This document shows, piece by piece, positions 25,216-34,329 of a DNA stretch of 58,793 nt (position 1 is its first letter; the number at the start of each line of letters is the position of its first letter). Origin of the DNA: Pedobacter borealis DSM 19626 (GTDB taxonomy: Bacteria; Bacteroidota; Bacteroidia; Sphingobacteriales; Sphingobacteriaceae); NCBI RefSeq assembly GCF_000708285.2, contig NZ_JAUG01000019.1, positions 1 to 58,793 of the forward strand. Direction: 5' to 3'. Position numbers and translations under genes: made by a program. Below the pieces are notes generated by a model, which made no database searches, had not been told where the DNA came from, and saw only the letters and a list, made by a program, of their open reading frames with translations.

Positions 25216-26332
25216 TCCAACCGACTTAAACTCTACCATTGCTGGTGGAGTACAGATCTGCTCTAAGCAATTTCTAGATATTATAAAGGAAATTGCAGAT
25301 GAGCTTTATTTTTTTGAAGTCAATTATAATAAATCATTAGTTTTTAGAATATTATATCGTTTAAATTTAGATGCGTACCAAAGTTATAGTCCAAAAAAAT
25401 ATAAAGTAAGATTAGTCCAATATTTATTGGCAAAGGAAATCACACACATTTTCATAAACAAAGCAGAGCTCATTAAATTTTCGAAGATTATTAAAGAAGC
25501 AAAACTTCAAATCGTTCCAAAAATTATAATCATGTCTCATGGAAATGAATCCGGCGATTTATTAGGCGACCTCACGGGATTAAAACCACAATTCAAAAAT
25601 TTCTATAGATATTTTGGCATTTTGAAATTAGGATTAACCCTCTATTTGGAATCATGGTATAGAAAACGATATGTCGATTTAGTTTGTACCATGTCTGAAG
25701 AAGAAAATGCCATTGAAAAATGGTTAGGAGTAAATAATCCATTGTTCATTCCAAGGTTAATCAATCAAAAAAAGGATATTAATCGAAACCCCATTTTAAA
25801 TGTATTCGGCTATGTTGGAACATTAAATCATACACCAAATATAATAGCACTCAATCAGTTATGCGAAGAAATAAAGGAAGCAGGTATAAACCCTGAAATA
25901 AGAATTATAGGCGGGCCGTATCATATTGGTAAAAAATTAGCCAACAAATATCCTTTTATAAAATACCTGGGGGCATTAAATGATGATCAATTACAAGAAG
26001 AGGTTAGAATGTGGGCATTCTTTCTCAATCCTATCTTTAATTATTCAAGAGGCGCTTCTATGAAATTGGCAAAAGCAATCGAATGGGAAATACCTGTGAT
26101 AACTACTATAGCTGGAAGAAGAGGTTACCTTTTTGGTGATGGAAAATTAATAGAAACAGATAATACATCTTTTTCAATGGTTAATGAAATTAACAACCTG
26201 ACAAATATCCCCGCTAATGACTATGAAACGCTTGCAACCGATATTGTAAAAATTAAACATAGCATGCCAACTGCCACTGACCTAGGATGTCAGTTAAACA
26301 AAAAATTAGAAAAAATATCTAAATTGAACTGA
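25193..26332 (+). CDS. GT4 family glycosyltransferase
   Basis: A 379-residue GT-B enzyme. The N-terminal domain has MKALFLHNPTDLNS and an AGGVQICSKQFLDII glycine loop. The C-terminal domain has VFGYVGTLNHTPNI, IRIIGGPYHIG and a donor-loop region SRGASMKLAKAIEWEIPVITT. It overlaps the upstream gene and its TGA stop overlaps the proposed CTG start of the next GT at 26329. Confidence 0.82.
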   Translation: MKALFLHNPTDLNSTIAGGVQICSKQFLDIIKEIADELYFFEVNYNKSLVFRILYRLNLDAYQSYSPKKYKVRLVQYLLAKEITHIFINKAELIKFSKIIKEAKLQIVPKIIIMSHGNESGDLLGDLTGLKPQFKNFYRYFGILKLGLTLYLESWYRKRYVDLVCTMSEEENAIEKWLGVNNPLFIPRLINQKKDINRNPILNVFGYVGTLNHTPNIIALNQLCEEIKEAGINPEIRIIGGPYHIGKKLANKYPFIKYLGALNDDQLQEEVRMWAFFLNPIFNYSRGASMKLAKAIEWEIPVITTIAGRRGYLFGDGKLIETDNTSFSMVNEINNLTNIPANDYETLATDIVKIKHSMPTATDLGCQLNKKLEKISKLN

Positions 26333-27624
26333 AAAAGGTACTTATTATATCGCCATATTTCCCTCCGTCTAATGCTCCGGATATGCATCGCATTAGAATA
26401 AGTTTACCTTATTTTGAACAATATGGTTGGCAATCGGAGATAGTAACTGTTGATGAAAGTTATTCTGAAATGGTAAAAGATCCTCTACTTTTAAAATCAT
26501 TGCCTAATGATGTAATTATTCACAGAGTTAAGGCTTTTAACAAAAAGTGGACCTCAAAAGTAGGTTTGGGCAGTTTAGCGCTCCGTTCACTCTGGTTTTA
26601 TAAAATTTACGTAAACAAGCTATTAGAAAAAGAGAATTTTGATCTCATCTATTTTTCTACTACGCAGTTTCCCGTAATGATTTTGGGGGCTTATTGGAAA
26701 AAAAAATACAATATACCTTACGTAATCGATATGCAAGATCCTTGGCATACAGATTATTACAAAACAAAGGCTAAAAAAGAGCGACCAAAGAAATTCTGGT
26801 TTTCATATCGTTTAAATAAGTTTTTGGAGCCCATTGCTTTAAAAAGCGTAGACGGTTTAATCAGTGTTTCAGAGAAATACATTATAGATCTACAAAAAAG
26901 ATATGAATCTATAAAGGCTATACCAAAAAAAACAATTCCATTTTCAGTATTGGAAAAGGACTTTGAAATCGCTGAAGAGCTCCCAGCTTCGACAATGCTC
27001 GGAAACAAAATTTCTTTCCTCTACCTTGGCGTTGTTGGTAAAATAATGGAGGACTCTCTCCATTTATTGTTCAGATCACTCAAAAACCTAAAAGACAATA
27101 AGGCATCATTATATGAAAAGATAGCATTTAATTTTATCGGAACCAGCTATGCTAAAACTGGGGGAGGAGAAGAAACAGTTACGCCTATTGCAAAAAAAAA
27201 CGATGTTTTAGAAATAGTTGAAGAGCAGACAGACCGAATAGGCTTTTATGCATCGCTTAGTCTATTAATGCAGGCCGATGGGCTAATCATTATTGGAACC
27301 GATGATCCAGGTTATACCGCTTCAAAATTATATCCTTACATACTTGCGAAAAAGCCGCTGTTCTGCATTTTACATGAAAAAAGCGATGCTATAAAAATCA
27401 TAAACGAGTGTAATGCGGGCATGACAACTACTATTCAAACGCCTTTTGAAGAAGTAAATAAGGAGATAACAAAGTACATAGAAAATGTAATAGACCAATC
27501 TTATGCTGTTAAGACTAACTGGACAAAATTCAAAAAATATACAGCAAGGGAAATGACATTAAATCAATGCCTTTTATTCGATGAGGTAATAAAAGAATAT
27601 CTCATAAAATCAAGGAAGAGCTAA
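26329..27624 (+). CDS. GT4 family glycosyltransferase with probable non-AUG start
   Basis: The first ATG (26383) falls inside the conserved N-terminal motif: in frame upstream the sequence reads KKVLIISPYFPPSNAPD before MHRIRIS. That strand and loop are needed by GT4 enzymes, so translation must start upstream. Between an in-frame stop at 26320 and the motif only ATT (26323) and CTG (26329) are available. CTG overlaps the TGA of the preceding gene and would allow coupled re-initiation. The protein (431 residues) contains YVIDMQDPWHTDYY and a complete C-terminal donor domain. A single-base change or error at the start codon is the alternative. Confidence 0.8.
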   Translation: MKKVLIISPYFPPSNAPDMHRIRISLPYFEQYGWQSEIVTVDESYSEMVKDPLLLKSLPNDVIIHRVKAFNKKWTSKVGLGSLALRSLWFYKIYVNKLLEKENFDLIYFSTTQFPVMILGAYWKKKYNIPYVIDMQDPWHTDYYKTKAKKERPKKFWFSYRLNKFLEPIALKSVDGLISVSEKYIIDLQKRYESIKAIPKKTIPFSVLEKDFEIAEELPASTMLGNKISFLYLGVVGKIMEDSLHLLFRSLKNLKDNKASLYEKIAFNFIGTSYAKTGGGEETVTPIAKKNDVLEIVEEQTDRIGFYASLSLLMQADGLIIIGTDDPGYTASKLYPYILAKKPLFCILHEKSDAIKIINECNAGMTTTIQTPFEEVNKEITKYIENVIDQSYAVKTNWTKFKKYTAREMTLNQCLLFDEVIKEYLIKSRKS

Positions 27625-28821
27625 TGGATAGCGATTTAAAATACTATCCACATCTTGATTCATTAAGAGCTTTTGCTTGTTTATTTGTAATCATTTTTCA
27701 TTCTAATACTGTAGCATTTCTAAGAAGCAAGTACCATTTTAATCTATTCCAAGGTGGGTACATAGGGGTAGATCTTTTTTTTACACTTTCTGGCTTTTTA
27801 ATAACGGGGATTTTAATAGATCAGTTTATCACAGCTGATAAAGTTGATGTCCTAACTTTTTACAAGAAAAGGCTCCTCAGGCTTTATCCGCCTTTAATAG
27901 TCGCAACATTAGTTTTTTTAGTACCCCTGTTGTTTTGGGATCACGTAGCGGCAACTTTCCAATCTCTTTTTTATATTAACATATACAGGCGATTGCGTTA
28001 TTTTATTCCGCAAGATATTTCCCGTTCTACAATATCCATCTATGTTTTCTCATTGCTGGTCTTTGGCGATCGAGGAGCAGTTTTATTTTGTCTTCCCGTC
28101 GTTATTTATGATCATCATGATGTATGCAAGAAAACATAACCGAGATCATATCATCGGTACATTTATATTTTATAATCTCGTTTTTATTATACTCATCATA
28201 GCGCTCCCTATTTTACTAAAAAGTTACTTTTACAAATTTTTCTTTTGGAGGTTTTTCCAAATTTTCTTTGGGGGCTATCTGGCATTTATTTATTCCAAAA
28301 GATACCAGAAAAATTTTGTGTCCTCCAAAATAACAGCAAATACCATTAATTGGATATATCGAATCTATGAGAATAGCTTCGTTTCGGCTATAGCGTTATT
28401 GTTATTTTTTTCTATTTTCATTTTAAATATAAATTTAACCCCATTCAATATTCCAATACATTATTATCTACTAACGGTATTGGGTTCAATTATAATCATC
28501 AATGCTTATAAAGGAGAGCATATTTTATATAGAGTGCTCCTATCTAATCGGAAATTAAGATATTTGGGCAAAATTTCATATGGCTTATATCTATTTCATT
28601 TTCCTATATTTTATTTGAAAAGGTTGAATATTTTTAATAGACCAACAACATTAACAAGTACCATAATATTAGATATTGTTTCTATTTTAGCTACTTTAAC
28701 ACTCGCTATTTTAAGCTATGAATTAGTCGAAAAAAGATTTTTACACTATAAAAGAAAGCTTGAGCATAGTAGTAAGATCAATTCATCAGCGTCGCTGCAA
28801 GTTTTTAATGAGGTAATCTAG
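27624..28821 (+). pseudogene. Acyltransferase family 3 (OafA/YrhL-like), frameshifted
   Basis: One membrane O-acyltransferase gene in two frames. The 5' part encodes YPHLDSLRAFACLFVIIFH with the family's catalytic-region His, then GVDLFFTLSGFLITGIL and RLLRLYPPL. Around 28008-28020 the frame changes and continues with MFSHCWSLAIEEQFYFVFP, the classic second signature, and about eight more membrane helices ending near SYELVEKRF. Removing one base from gatatttcccg joins the two into a natural sequence. If functional it would acetylate a sugar of the glycan. The first base overlaps the preceding stop. Confidence 0.82.
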
Positions 28822-28825
28822 AGTG

Positions 28826-30106
28826 ATGAGGTTGGCTATAATAACTACGCATCCCATTCAATATTATGCACCGGTTTTTAAATTGCTTGCAAAAAAAGTT
28901 GGACTTAAAGTATTTTATACTTGGGGAGAGCAATCCATTATAAAATATGATAAGGGTTTTGCACAGATTGTTAAATGGGACCTGCCTTTATTGGAAGGTT
29001 ACGATTATACTTTTCAAGAAAATATTGCCAAAGATCCAGGAACCCATCATTTTAATGGCATCATCACCCCCGAAATGATGCAAGAAGTACAAAATTTCAA
29101 ACCAGATGCTATCTTAATTTATGGTTGGGCCTGGAATAGCCATTTAAAAGCTTTACGTTTTTTCAAAGATAAATTCCCAATTTATTTCAGGGGCGATTCC
29201 ACCTTATTAGATCAACAAAAAAGCTTTAAGAGCGTATTGAGAAAATACTTCCTTAACTGGGTTTATAGCCATATTGATAAGGCATTTTATGTCGGAGAGG
29301 CAAATAAAAACTATTTCAAGAAATATGGATTAAACGATCTGCAATTGCATTTTGCTTCTCATGCTGTTGATAATGAAAGATTTTCGCAAGGAAGAAAAGT
29401 AGAGGCGGATCGTTTAAGACAAAAATTTGGCGTTGCTGATCAAGAAATATTAATTCTGTTCGCCGGTAAATTTGAAGTAAAAAAAAATCCATCGTTATTA
29501 TTGGAGGCTTTTAACGCATTGAATTTACCTAATGTTCATTTACTATTTGTCGGCAATGGAGACTTAGAGGGGAGTTTGAAAAGGAAAGTTGAGGGATTAG
29601 GAACGAAGAGATCCTTCGATTACGCTCAGGATGACAAGGAAGGGAGGATGGGGTTCGGAGTTGGGAGTTTGGAGAAAAAGATCAATGAAAAGTCCTTCGA
29701 CTACGCTCAGGATGACAATATAAAAAAGAGAATTCATTTTATGGATTTTCAGAATCAAACAGAAATGCCTGTTGTGTATCAGGCCTGCGATCTCTTTTGT
29801 TTACCATCAAAAGGGCCAGGAGAAACCTGGGGTTTAGCTGTAAATGAAGCCATGGCAGCAGGTAAAGCGGTTTTGGTTTCCACAAAAGTTGGCTGTGCAG
29901 TAGATCTTGTTAAGCCAGGAATTAATGGAGAAGTATTTAGATCAAATGACTTAGATGATCTCATGCGAAAATTAGGAGAACTAACAAGCAGTAAAGAAAA
30001 ATTAACAAAAATGGGCATCCAATCCCAACAGATCATTCAAAACTGGTCATTTGAAAAGCAGGTAGAAGCAATTGTAGATACTATTTATAATAACGATGCA
30101 AAATAA
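28826..30106 (+). CDS. GT4 family glycosyltransferase containing two in-frame repeat insertions
   Basis: A 426-residue GT-B enzyme. The ATG at 28826 is preferred over the GTG at 28823. The N-terminus is MRLAIITTHPIQYYAPVF. The C-terminal domain has ILFAGKFEVKKNPSLLLEA, LLFVGNGDLE and the donor loop GPGETWGLAVNEAMAAGKA. Between LLFVGNG and FMDFQNQTEMP lies an extra segment of about 45 residues containing SFDYAQDD twice, translated from two copies of an interspersed DNA repeat (29611-29637, 29692-29718). The frame is kept, so the enzyme may still work with an enlarged surface loop. It begins the block that ends with the exosortase. Confidence 0.88.
   Translation: MRLAIITTHPIQYYAPVFKLLAKKVGLKVFYTWGEQSIIKYDKGFAQIVKWDLPLLEGYDYTFQENIAKDPGTHHFNGIITPEMMQEVQNFKPDAILIYGWAWNSHLKALRFFKDKFPIYFRGDSTLLDQQKSFKSVLRKYFLNWVYSHIDKAFYVGEANKNYFKKYGLNDLQLHFASHAVDNERFSQGRKVEADRLRQKFGVADQEILILFAGKFEVKKNPSLLLEAFNALNLPNVHLLFVGNGDLEGSLKRKVEGLGTKRSFDYAQDDKEGRMGFGVGSLEKKINEKSFDYAQDDNIKKRIHFMDFQNQTEMPVVYQACDLFCLPSKGPGETWGLAVNEAMAAGKAVLVSTKVGCAVDLVKPGINGEVFRSNDLDDLMRKLGELTSSKEKLTKMGIQSQQIIQNWSFEKQVEAIVDTIYNNDAK
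29611..29718. repeat. Two in-frame copies of a 27-bp interspersed repeat inside a GT gene
   Basis: The word tccttcgaytacgctcagga with its flanks occurs at 29611-29637 and 29692-29718, start to start 81 bases (27 codons) apart, so both copies are read as SFDYAQDD. The same type of repeat is usually found between genes in Pedobacter-like genomes. Low-complexity Gly/Lys/Glu codons separate the copies. Confidence 0.85.
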
Positions 30107-31508
30107 TACCCCTACAAGACTTATTTTAACACTGTACTTTCCTGTTTTGGTTTCTTATTTATTAATCAATAGCCCGATCATATCTTATTTTGTGGCCTGG
30201 TTTGGCTCGCTCTTTATCTTTTACACTACGATATTGTCACCAGCTGCTATTATTAAGCAGGATTTACCTATCCATAAGCAAATTATGCGGCCCATATTTC
30301 TTATTCAGCTTATTTTTGCAGGATTTATGTGCACCACCTCCATATTTTATTTTATGGATCATTTGGGTTACCGGTATTTAACTGAAGTTAATTATGGGTC
30401 ACAATTTAAAGAAAGTGAACAAACCGCGTTGATTGCCAGTTGCCAACGAATGAGTTTATTGGCTCATGCTGCACTGGTTACAGGCATGCTATTAGTACAA
30501 AAGAATACTATAAAAATTAAAAGCGTAAAAGCTTTTGAGGGAGATGATTTTTTGATCTGGCTTAGCATTATTGTGTTTGGTATTGGTTCATTGGCTCAAC
30601 GTTTTTCTGGGCTTAGTCAAATTGCCCTTCCACTTACTTTAGTCGGAATATCTTGTGCAGCTGTATTATTTGTTAAGGGTTTTAATACCAAAAACATCAA
30701 ATATCTAGGCATAGGCGCCACAATTTTCATCCTCAACTTTATACATGCTTCGTTATCAGGATATAAAGAGCCTATTATCATCAACATTATTATTATTGCC
30801 TGTGTATTTTTTCCTTATTACAAGAAGTTGATCCTTTACTTAGCAATCCCAGTGGCTTATGTGTTACTTTATTTCTTGCCCACCTATAACAATACCGTTC
30901 GGCAAAGCTGGAGCGGTGAGGTTAGCGCAGAAGAAGCACAAGATCAAGCCTTTGAAAACCTAGATTTAAAAAACGAAGAACAGATTGAAGATACAAACTG
31001 GGGCTTCCTTACGAGAAGGCTGAGTGAAATAGAAATGTTTACGCAGTTTGTCGATTATGTACCCGATCATCACCCCTATTATGATTGGGAAATCGTTGAA
31101 AATTCGTTGGAAGCACTTATTCCCAGGATTTTTTGGTCAGGAAAACCCAATATGGAAACCGTTTCGATGCAACGAGTTTATGATGCAGGTGTGGCGCATA
31201 AAATGTCGACAGTTTCTGCTAAAACCCGCCCTGTAGTTGATGCTTATTTAAGCTTCGGTATTCCAGGGGTTTTCTTCTTTATGTTATTGTATGGCATGTT
31301 GGTGCAAAATTTATCAGATAAAGCTGAAGAAATATTTGGAGGTTACGAGCTAGGCTGTGTAGTTATGTTCAATAGCATCTTTCAGGGTCTTTGGCGAGGT
31401 AATAACTTCGAATTTATGTTCAATAATATTTTTTGGGGTTATGTAATTATGTGGTTCCTATTTTATCTGCTCAGAACCATAAAAGTACTTAAGCCTAGCT
31501 TTGATTAG
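30096..31508 (+). CDS. Wzy-like polytopic membrane protein (exosortase-associated)
   Basis: A 470-residue membrane protein with about ten hydrophobic segments and a large charged loop (about residues 265-360: RQSWSGEVSAEEAQDQ; NWGFLTRRLSEIEMF). The arrangement fits O-antigen polymerase/ligase-like proteins. Its position three genes before the exosortase agrees with a family I recall as the exosortase Y-associated Wzy-like protein. It probably polymerises or ligates the glycan at the periplasmic face. It overlaps the upstream GT by 11 bp. Confidence 0.75.
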   Translation: MQNNTPTRLILTLYFPVLVSYLLINSPIISYFVAWFGSLFIFYTTILSPAAIIKQDLPIHKQIMRPIFLIQLIFAGFMCTTSIFYFMDHLGYRYLTEVNYGSQFKESEQTALIASCQRMSLLAHAALVTGMLLVQKNTIKIKSVKAFEGDDFLIWLSIIVFGIGSLAQRFSGLSQIALPLTLVGISCAAVLFVKGFNTKNIKYLGIGATIFILNFIHASLSGYKEPIIINIIIIACVFFPYYKKLILYLAIPVAYVLLYFLPTYNNTVRQSWSGEVSAEEAQDQAFENLDLKNEEQIEDTNWGFLTRRLSEIEMFTQFVDYVPDHHPYYDWEIVENSLEALIPRIFWSGKPNMETVSMQRVYDAGVAHKMSTVSAKTRPVVDAYLSFGIPGVFFFMLLYGMLVQNLSDKAEEIFGGYELGCVVMFNSIFQGLWRGNNFEFMFNNIFWGYVIMWFLFYLLRTIKVLKPSFD

Positions 31509-31549
31509 CTGTTTAGTGTTTAGCGGGTTAGTTGTTTAGAAAATTTAAA

Positions 31550-32863
31550 TTGAAAATTATTCACATTACTGCTTCTTACAAACCTGCCTACCTGTATGGC
31601 GGGCCTATACAGAGTGTAGGGAAGTTATGCGAGACCTTAATTGGGTTAGCGGTTAGGGGTGAGGGATTAGGCATTAATGATGTGCAAATATTAACCACAA
31701 CGGCAAATGGAACAAATGAGCTAGACGTGGCAATAGGTAACCCTGTGCTGGTAGAGGGCGTAAGTGTTACCTATTTTAAACGCTGGACAAAAGATCACAG
31801 CCATTTTTCGCCTGGACTGTTGTTGAATTTACGGAAAGAGATCCTTCATTGCATTCAGGATGACAAGACAAGTGATAAGGATGACAAGCTAAACACAGCC
31901 AATCAAAACCTAAAAGGACCACCCCGTCTTATAGACACCCCTCCGAAGGAGGGGAATGTTGTACACATCCATGCCTGGTGGAATTTAGTTTCGGTATTAA
32001 GCTGTTTGGTTGCCAAGTGGTATAAAATACCCGTTGTTTTGTCTCCACGGGGAATGCTCACCTCCTATACATTTGGTAACCGGAATTCATTTTCAAAGAG
32101 ACTCATTCACAAATTAATGGGCAAACAGCTATTAAAATATTGCCATATCCACGCCACCAGCGAACAGGAAAAAAGAGATATTTTAACGATAGTGCAGCCT
32201 AAAAGTATTAGGGTAATCCCCAATCTGGTTAGTTTAGGCGCTGGAGCGGTAGCTAGTGAGTTCCACGCAGCAGTGGTGAAAGATGAGAAATCACCTGTTT
32301 TCAAGATGATTTTTCTTTCCCGCATTGAAGAGAAGAAAGGACTTGAATTACTTTTTGAGGCTTTGGCACTTGTCGATATCCCCTGGCAGTTAACCATCGG
32401 CGGTACAGGGAAGGAAGATTATGTACAAAGATTAAAAGACAAGGCTGAAAAGCTAAAATTTAGCGAGCGAATGAATTGGCTTGGACAGGTAAATAATGAG
32501 CATAAGTTTAACTTTATGGCCGGGCATGATCTAACAGTCCTCACTTCTTACAATGAAAATTTCGCCAACGTAGTGGTAGAAAGTTTAAGCGTAGGTACGC
32601 CAGTACTCGTCAGTAAATTTGTTGGTCTTGTCGATTATGTGGCTGATAAGAACCTGGGATGGGTTACTGGACTAAATATTGAAGAGATCAAAACTGGAAT
32701 CATTCAGGCTTATCAGGATATGGAAAAAAGAAAAAAAATCAGAACTACTGCTCCATTGCAAATCAATGCTGATTTTAACGATGACATTTTGGCTAAACAA
32801 TACGTTGAATTTTACAAAGAAATTCTAGCTACCCATAATAACTTAAATGAATCAAAATTTTAG
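31550..32863 (+). CDS. GT4 glycosyltransferase (XrtY-associated type) with in-frame repeat insertions
   Basis: A GT-B enzyme of 437 residues if it starts at the TTG at 31550, giving the expected KIIHITASYKPAYLYGG N-terminus; a TTG at 31532 would add six residues. The C-terminal domain shows IFLSRIEEKKGLELLFEAL and the donor loop TSYNENFANVVVESLSVG. Two interspersed repeats interrupt the N-terminal domain in frame: at about 31840-31867 (read EILHCIQDDK) and at about 31915-31957 (read GPPRLIDTPPKEGN), just before VVHIHAWWN. Apart from these insertions all family elements are present. It matches the glycosyltransferase I recall as co-occurring with exosortase Y. Confidence 0.85.
   Translation: MKIIHITASYKPAYLYGGPIQSVGKLCETLIGLAVRGEGLGINDVQILTTTANGTNELDVAIGNPVLVEGVSVTYFKRWTKDHSHFSPGLLLNLRKEILHCIQDDKTSDKDDKLNTANQNLKGPPRLIDTPPKEGNVVHIHAWWNLVSVLSCLVAKWYKIPVVLSPRGMLTSYTFGNRNSFSKRLIHKLMGKQLLKYCHIHATSEQEKRDILTIVQPKSIRVIPNLVSLGAGAVASEFHAAVVKDEKSPVFKMIFLSRIEEKKGLELLFEALALVDIPWQLTIGGTGKEDYVQRLKDKAEKLKFSERMNWLGQVNNEHKFNFMAGHDLTVLTSYNENFANVVVESLSVGTPVLVSKFVGLVDYVADKNLGWVTGLNIEEIKTGIIQAYQDMEKRKKIRTTAPLQINADFNDDILAKQYVEFYKEILATHNNLNESKF
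31840..31957. repeat. Interspersed repeats embedded in frame in a GT gene
   Basis: Two different repeat fragments are seen: gatccttcattgcattcagg and its continuation (31840-31867), and a segment containing the inverted pair cccctcc / ggagggg (about 31938-31953). Both types belong to intergenic repeat families and are unlike the coding sequence around them. They add roughly 45 codons without breaking the frame. Confidence 0.75.
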
Positions 32864-33701
32864 TTTTATCATATTAACCTTTAATGAAGAAATTCATTTA
32901 CCCAGGTTGTTAGAATCTATTAAGAAGCTTAATGCCAGCACATTTATTTTGGATAGCGGAAGTACCGACGAAACGTTGAAAATTGCTGAACACTATGGTG
33001 CTGAGGTAAAACAAAACCCTTTTATAAACCACCCAAAACAATGGGATTTCGCTTTAAAAAACTTTAAAGTAGAAACACCCTGGACAATCGGCCTCGATGC
33101 AGATCAAACCGTTACACCGGAGCTGTTTGAAATGCTGGACAACTTTAAAGAGGAAGACTACCTCGATATTAACGGTATTTACTTTAACCGTAAAAACTTC
33201 TTTCAAGGAAGCTGGATCAGGTTTGGCACCTTCTACCCTTTTTACCTTTTAAAAATGTTCAGGACAGGGATCGGATTTTCTGATCTGAATGAGAATATGG
33301 ACCATCGGTTTATAGTGCCCGGAAAAACCTTAATATGGAAGAAAGGCTGGATATTGGAAGAAAATTTAAAAGAGAACGACATTGCTTTTTGGAAAGCCAA
33401 ACACGAACGCTATAGTGATCTGGTTGCACAGGAAGAGATAGAAAGAATGCAAAAACTTAGATTACAAAGCCTGAAGCCTGATTTATTGGGCAACCCCGAT
33501 GAAAAGCGGGCATGGTTAAAACAATTGTGGTGGAAACTCCCGTTAGGCTTTCGCCCCTATCTTTACTTTGGCTATCGGATGTTTTTTAAATTCGGTATAT
33601 TTGAAGGCCCCACGGGAATTAAGTTCCATTATCTTCAAGGTTTCTGGTTTAGAAAACTGGTAGATAAAAAAATTAAAGTAATTCAAAAAAACAGAAGTTA
33701 A
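32847..33701 (+). CDS. GT2 family glycosyltransferase (WaaE/KdtX-like)
   Basis: A 284-residue GT-A enzyme starting MNQNFSFIILTFNEEIHLP. It contains FILDSGSTDETLKIAEHYGA and the DxD-type GLDADQTVTPEL motif. The C-terminus carries aromatic-rich segments (GFRPYLYFGYRMFFKFGIF), typical of the WaaE/KdtX-like branch. It overlaps the preceding GT gene by 17 bp and directly precedes the exosortase gene. Confidence 0.88.
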   Translation: MNQNFSFIILTFNEEIHLPRLLESIKKLNASTFILDSGSTDETLKIAEHYGAEVKQNPFINHPKQWDFALKNFKVETPWTIGLDADQTVTPELFEMLDNFKEEDYLDINGIYFNRKNFFQGSWIRFGTFYPFYLLKMFRTGIGFSDLNENMDHRFIVPGKTLIWKKGWILEENLKENDIAFWKAKHERYSDLVAQEEIERMQKLRLQSLKPDLLGNPDEKRAWLKQLWWKLPLGFRPYLYFGYRMFFKFGIFEGPTGIKFHYLQGFWFRKLVDKKIKVIQKNRS

Positions 33702-33722
33702 ATTTATAAGTGCCGATAACAT

Positions 33723-34319
33723 ATGACCCCAGAAGGAGCAAAAAAAGAAGCGAATAAAAAGGCCATCAAATTTGTGGTTGCCCTGTTCATATTATACATC
33801 CTGTTTAGCCAGGGTAATCTGTTTATGAATAGTGTGATGACACCTGGTTCCAAATTTTATAATGCCTATATCGCTAATCACTTTGATTATATTCAAGGTT
33901 TAAAAACAGCATTAATTGTACCTGCGGTACGGATTATTAAGGCTTTTGGCTTCTATGCCATTCATAATGAAATGGACGTTATGGTAGTGGCCGGACCTTA
34001 TCTGCGTGTGAATTATTCCTGCCTTGGCCTTGGTGTAATGAGTTTTTTGGCCGCTTTTGTACTGGCATTCCCTGCGTCATGGAAATCGACTTTTAAAATG
34101 CTGGTGATCGGTTTTATTGCCATCTACGTTCTGAATGTATTGCGTATTGCAGGTTTGGGTATATTATTGGGATTCTTTAAATCGCAACGGAACAATTTTA
34201 CCTATCACCACGAAATTTTTAATATCATTGTGTACATCTGCATTTTCGCAATGTTGTATTTTTGGATCAAAAAAAGCAATAAATTAGTTAAAAATCAAAC
34301 CATTGCCAGCAACAAATAA
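33723..34319 (+). CDS. Exosortase/archaeosortase family membrane transpeptidase (XrtY-like)
   Basis: A 198-residue polytopic protein with the three conserved catalytic positions of exosortases in separate hydrophobic contexts: Cys100 in NYSCLGLGVMSF, Arg141 in LNVLRIAGL, and His162/163 in YHHEIFN. About five or six membrane helices are visible, and the short length fits Bacteroidota exosortases. It should cut proteins at a C-terminal sorting tail in the inner membrane and probably attach them to another molecule. The neighbours (Wzy-like protein, GT4, GT2, WcaF acetyltransferase) match the exosortase Y type from memory. Candidate substrates are the tailed proteins at 2603-5022. Confidence 0.88.
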   Translation: MTPEGAKKEANKKAIKFVVALFILYILFSQGNLFMNSVMTPGSKFYNAYIANHFDYIQGLKTALIVPAVRIIKAFGFYAIHNEMDVMVVAGPYLRVNYSCLGLGVMSFLAAFVLAFPASWKSTFKMLVIGFIAIYVLNVLRIAGLGILLGFFKSQRNNFTYHHEIFNIIVYICIFAMLYFWIKKSNKLVKNQTIASNK

Positions 34320-34329
34320 AGAGGAAAAT

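Noticed and set aside
29611..29718. Two spaced 27-bp repeats resembling a mini CRISPR array
   Set aside because: Only two copies, translated in frame within a glycosyltransferase, with no cas genes; an interspersed repeat explains them better.
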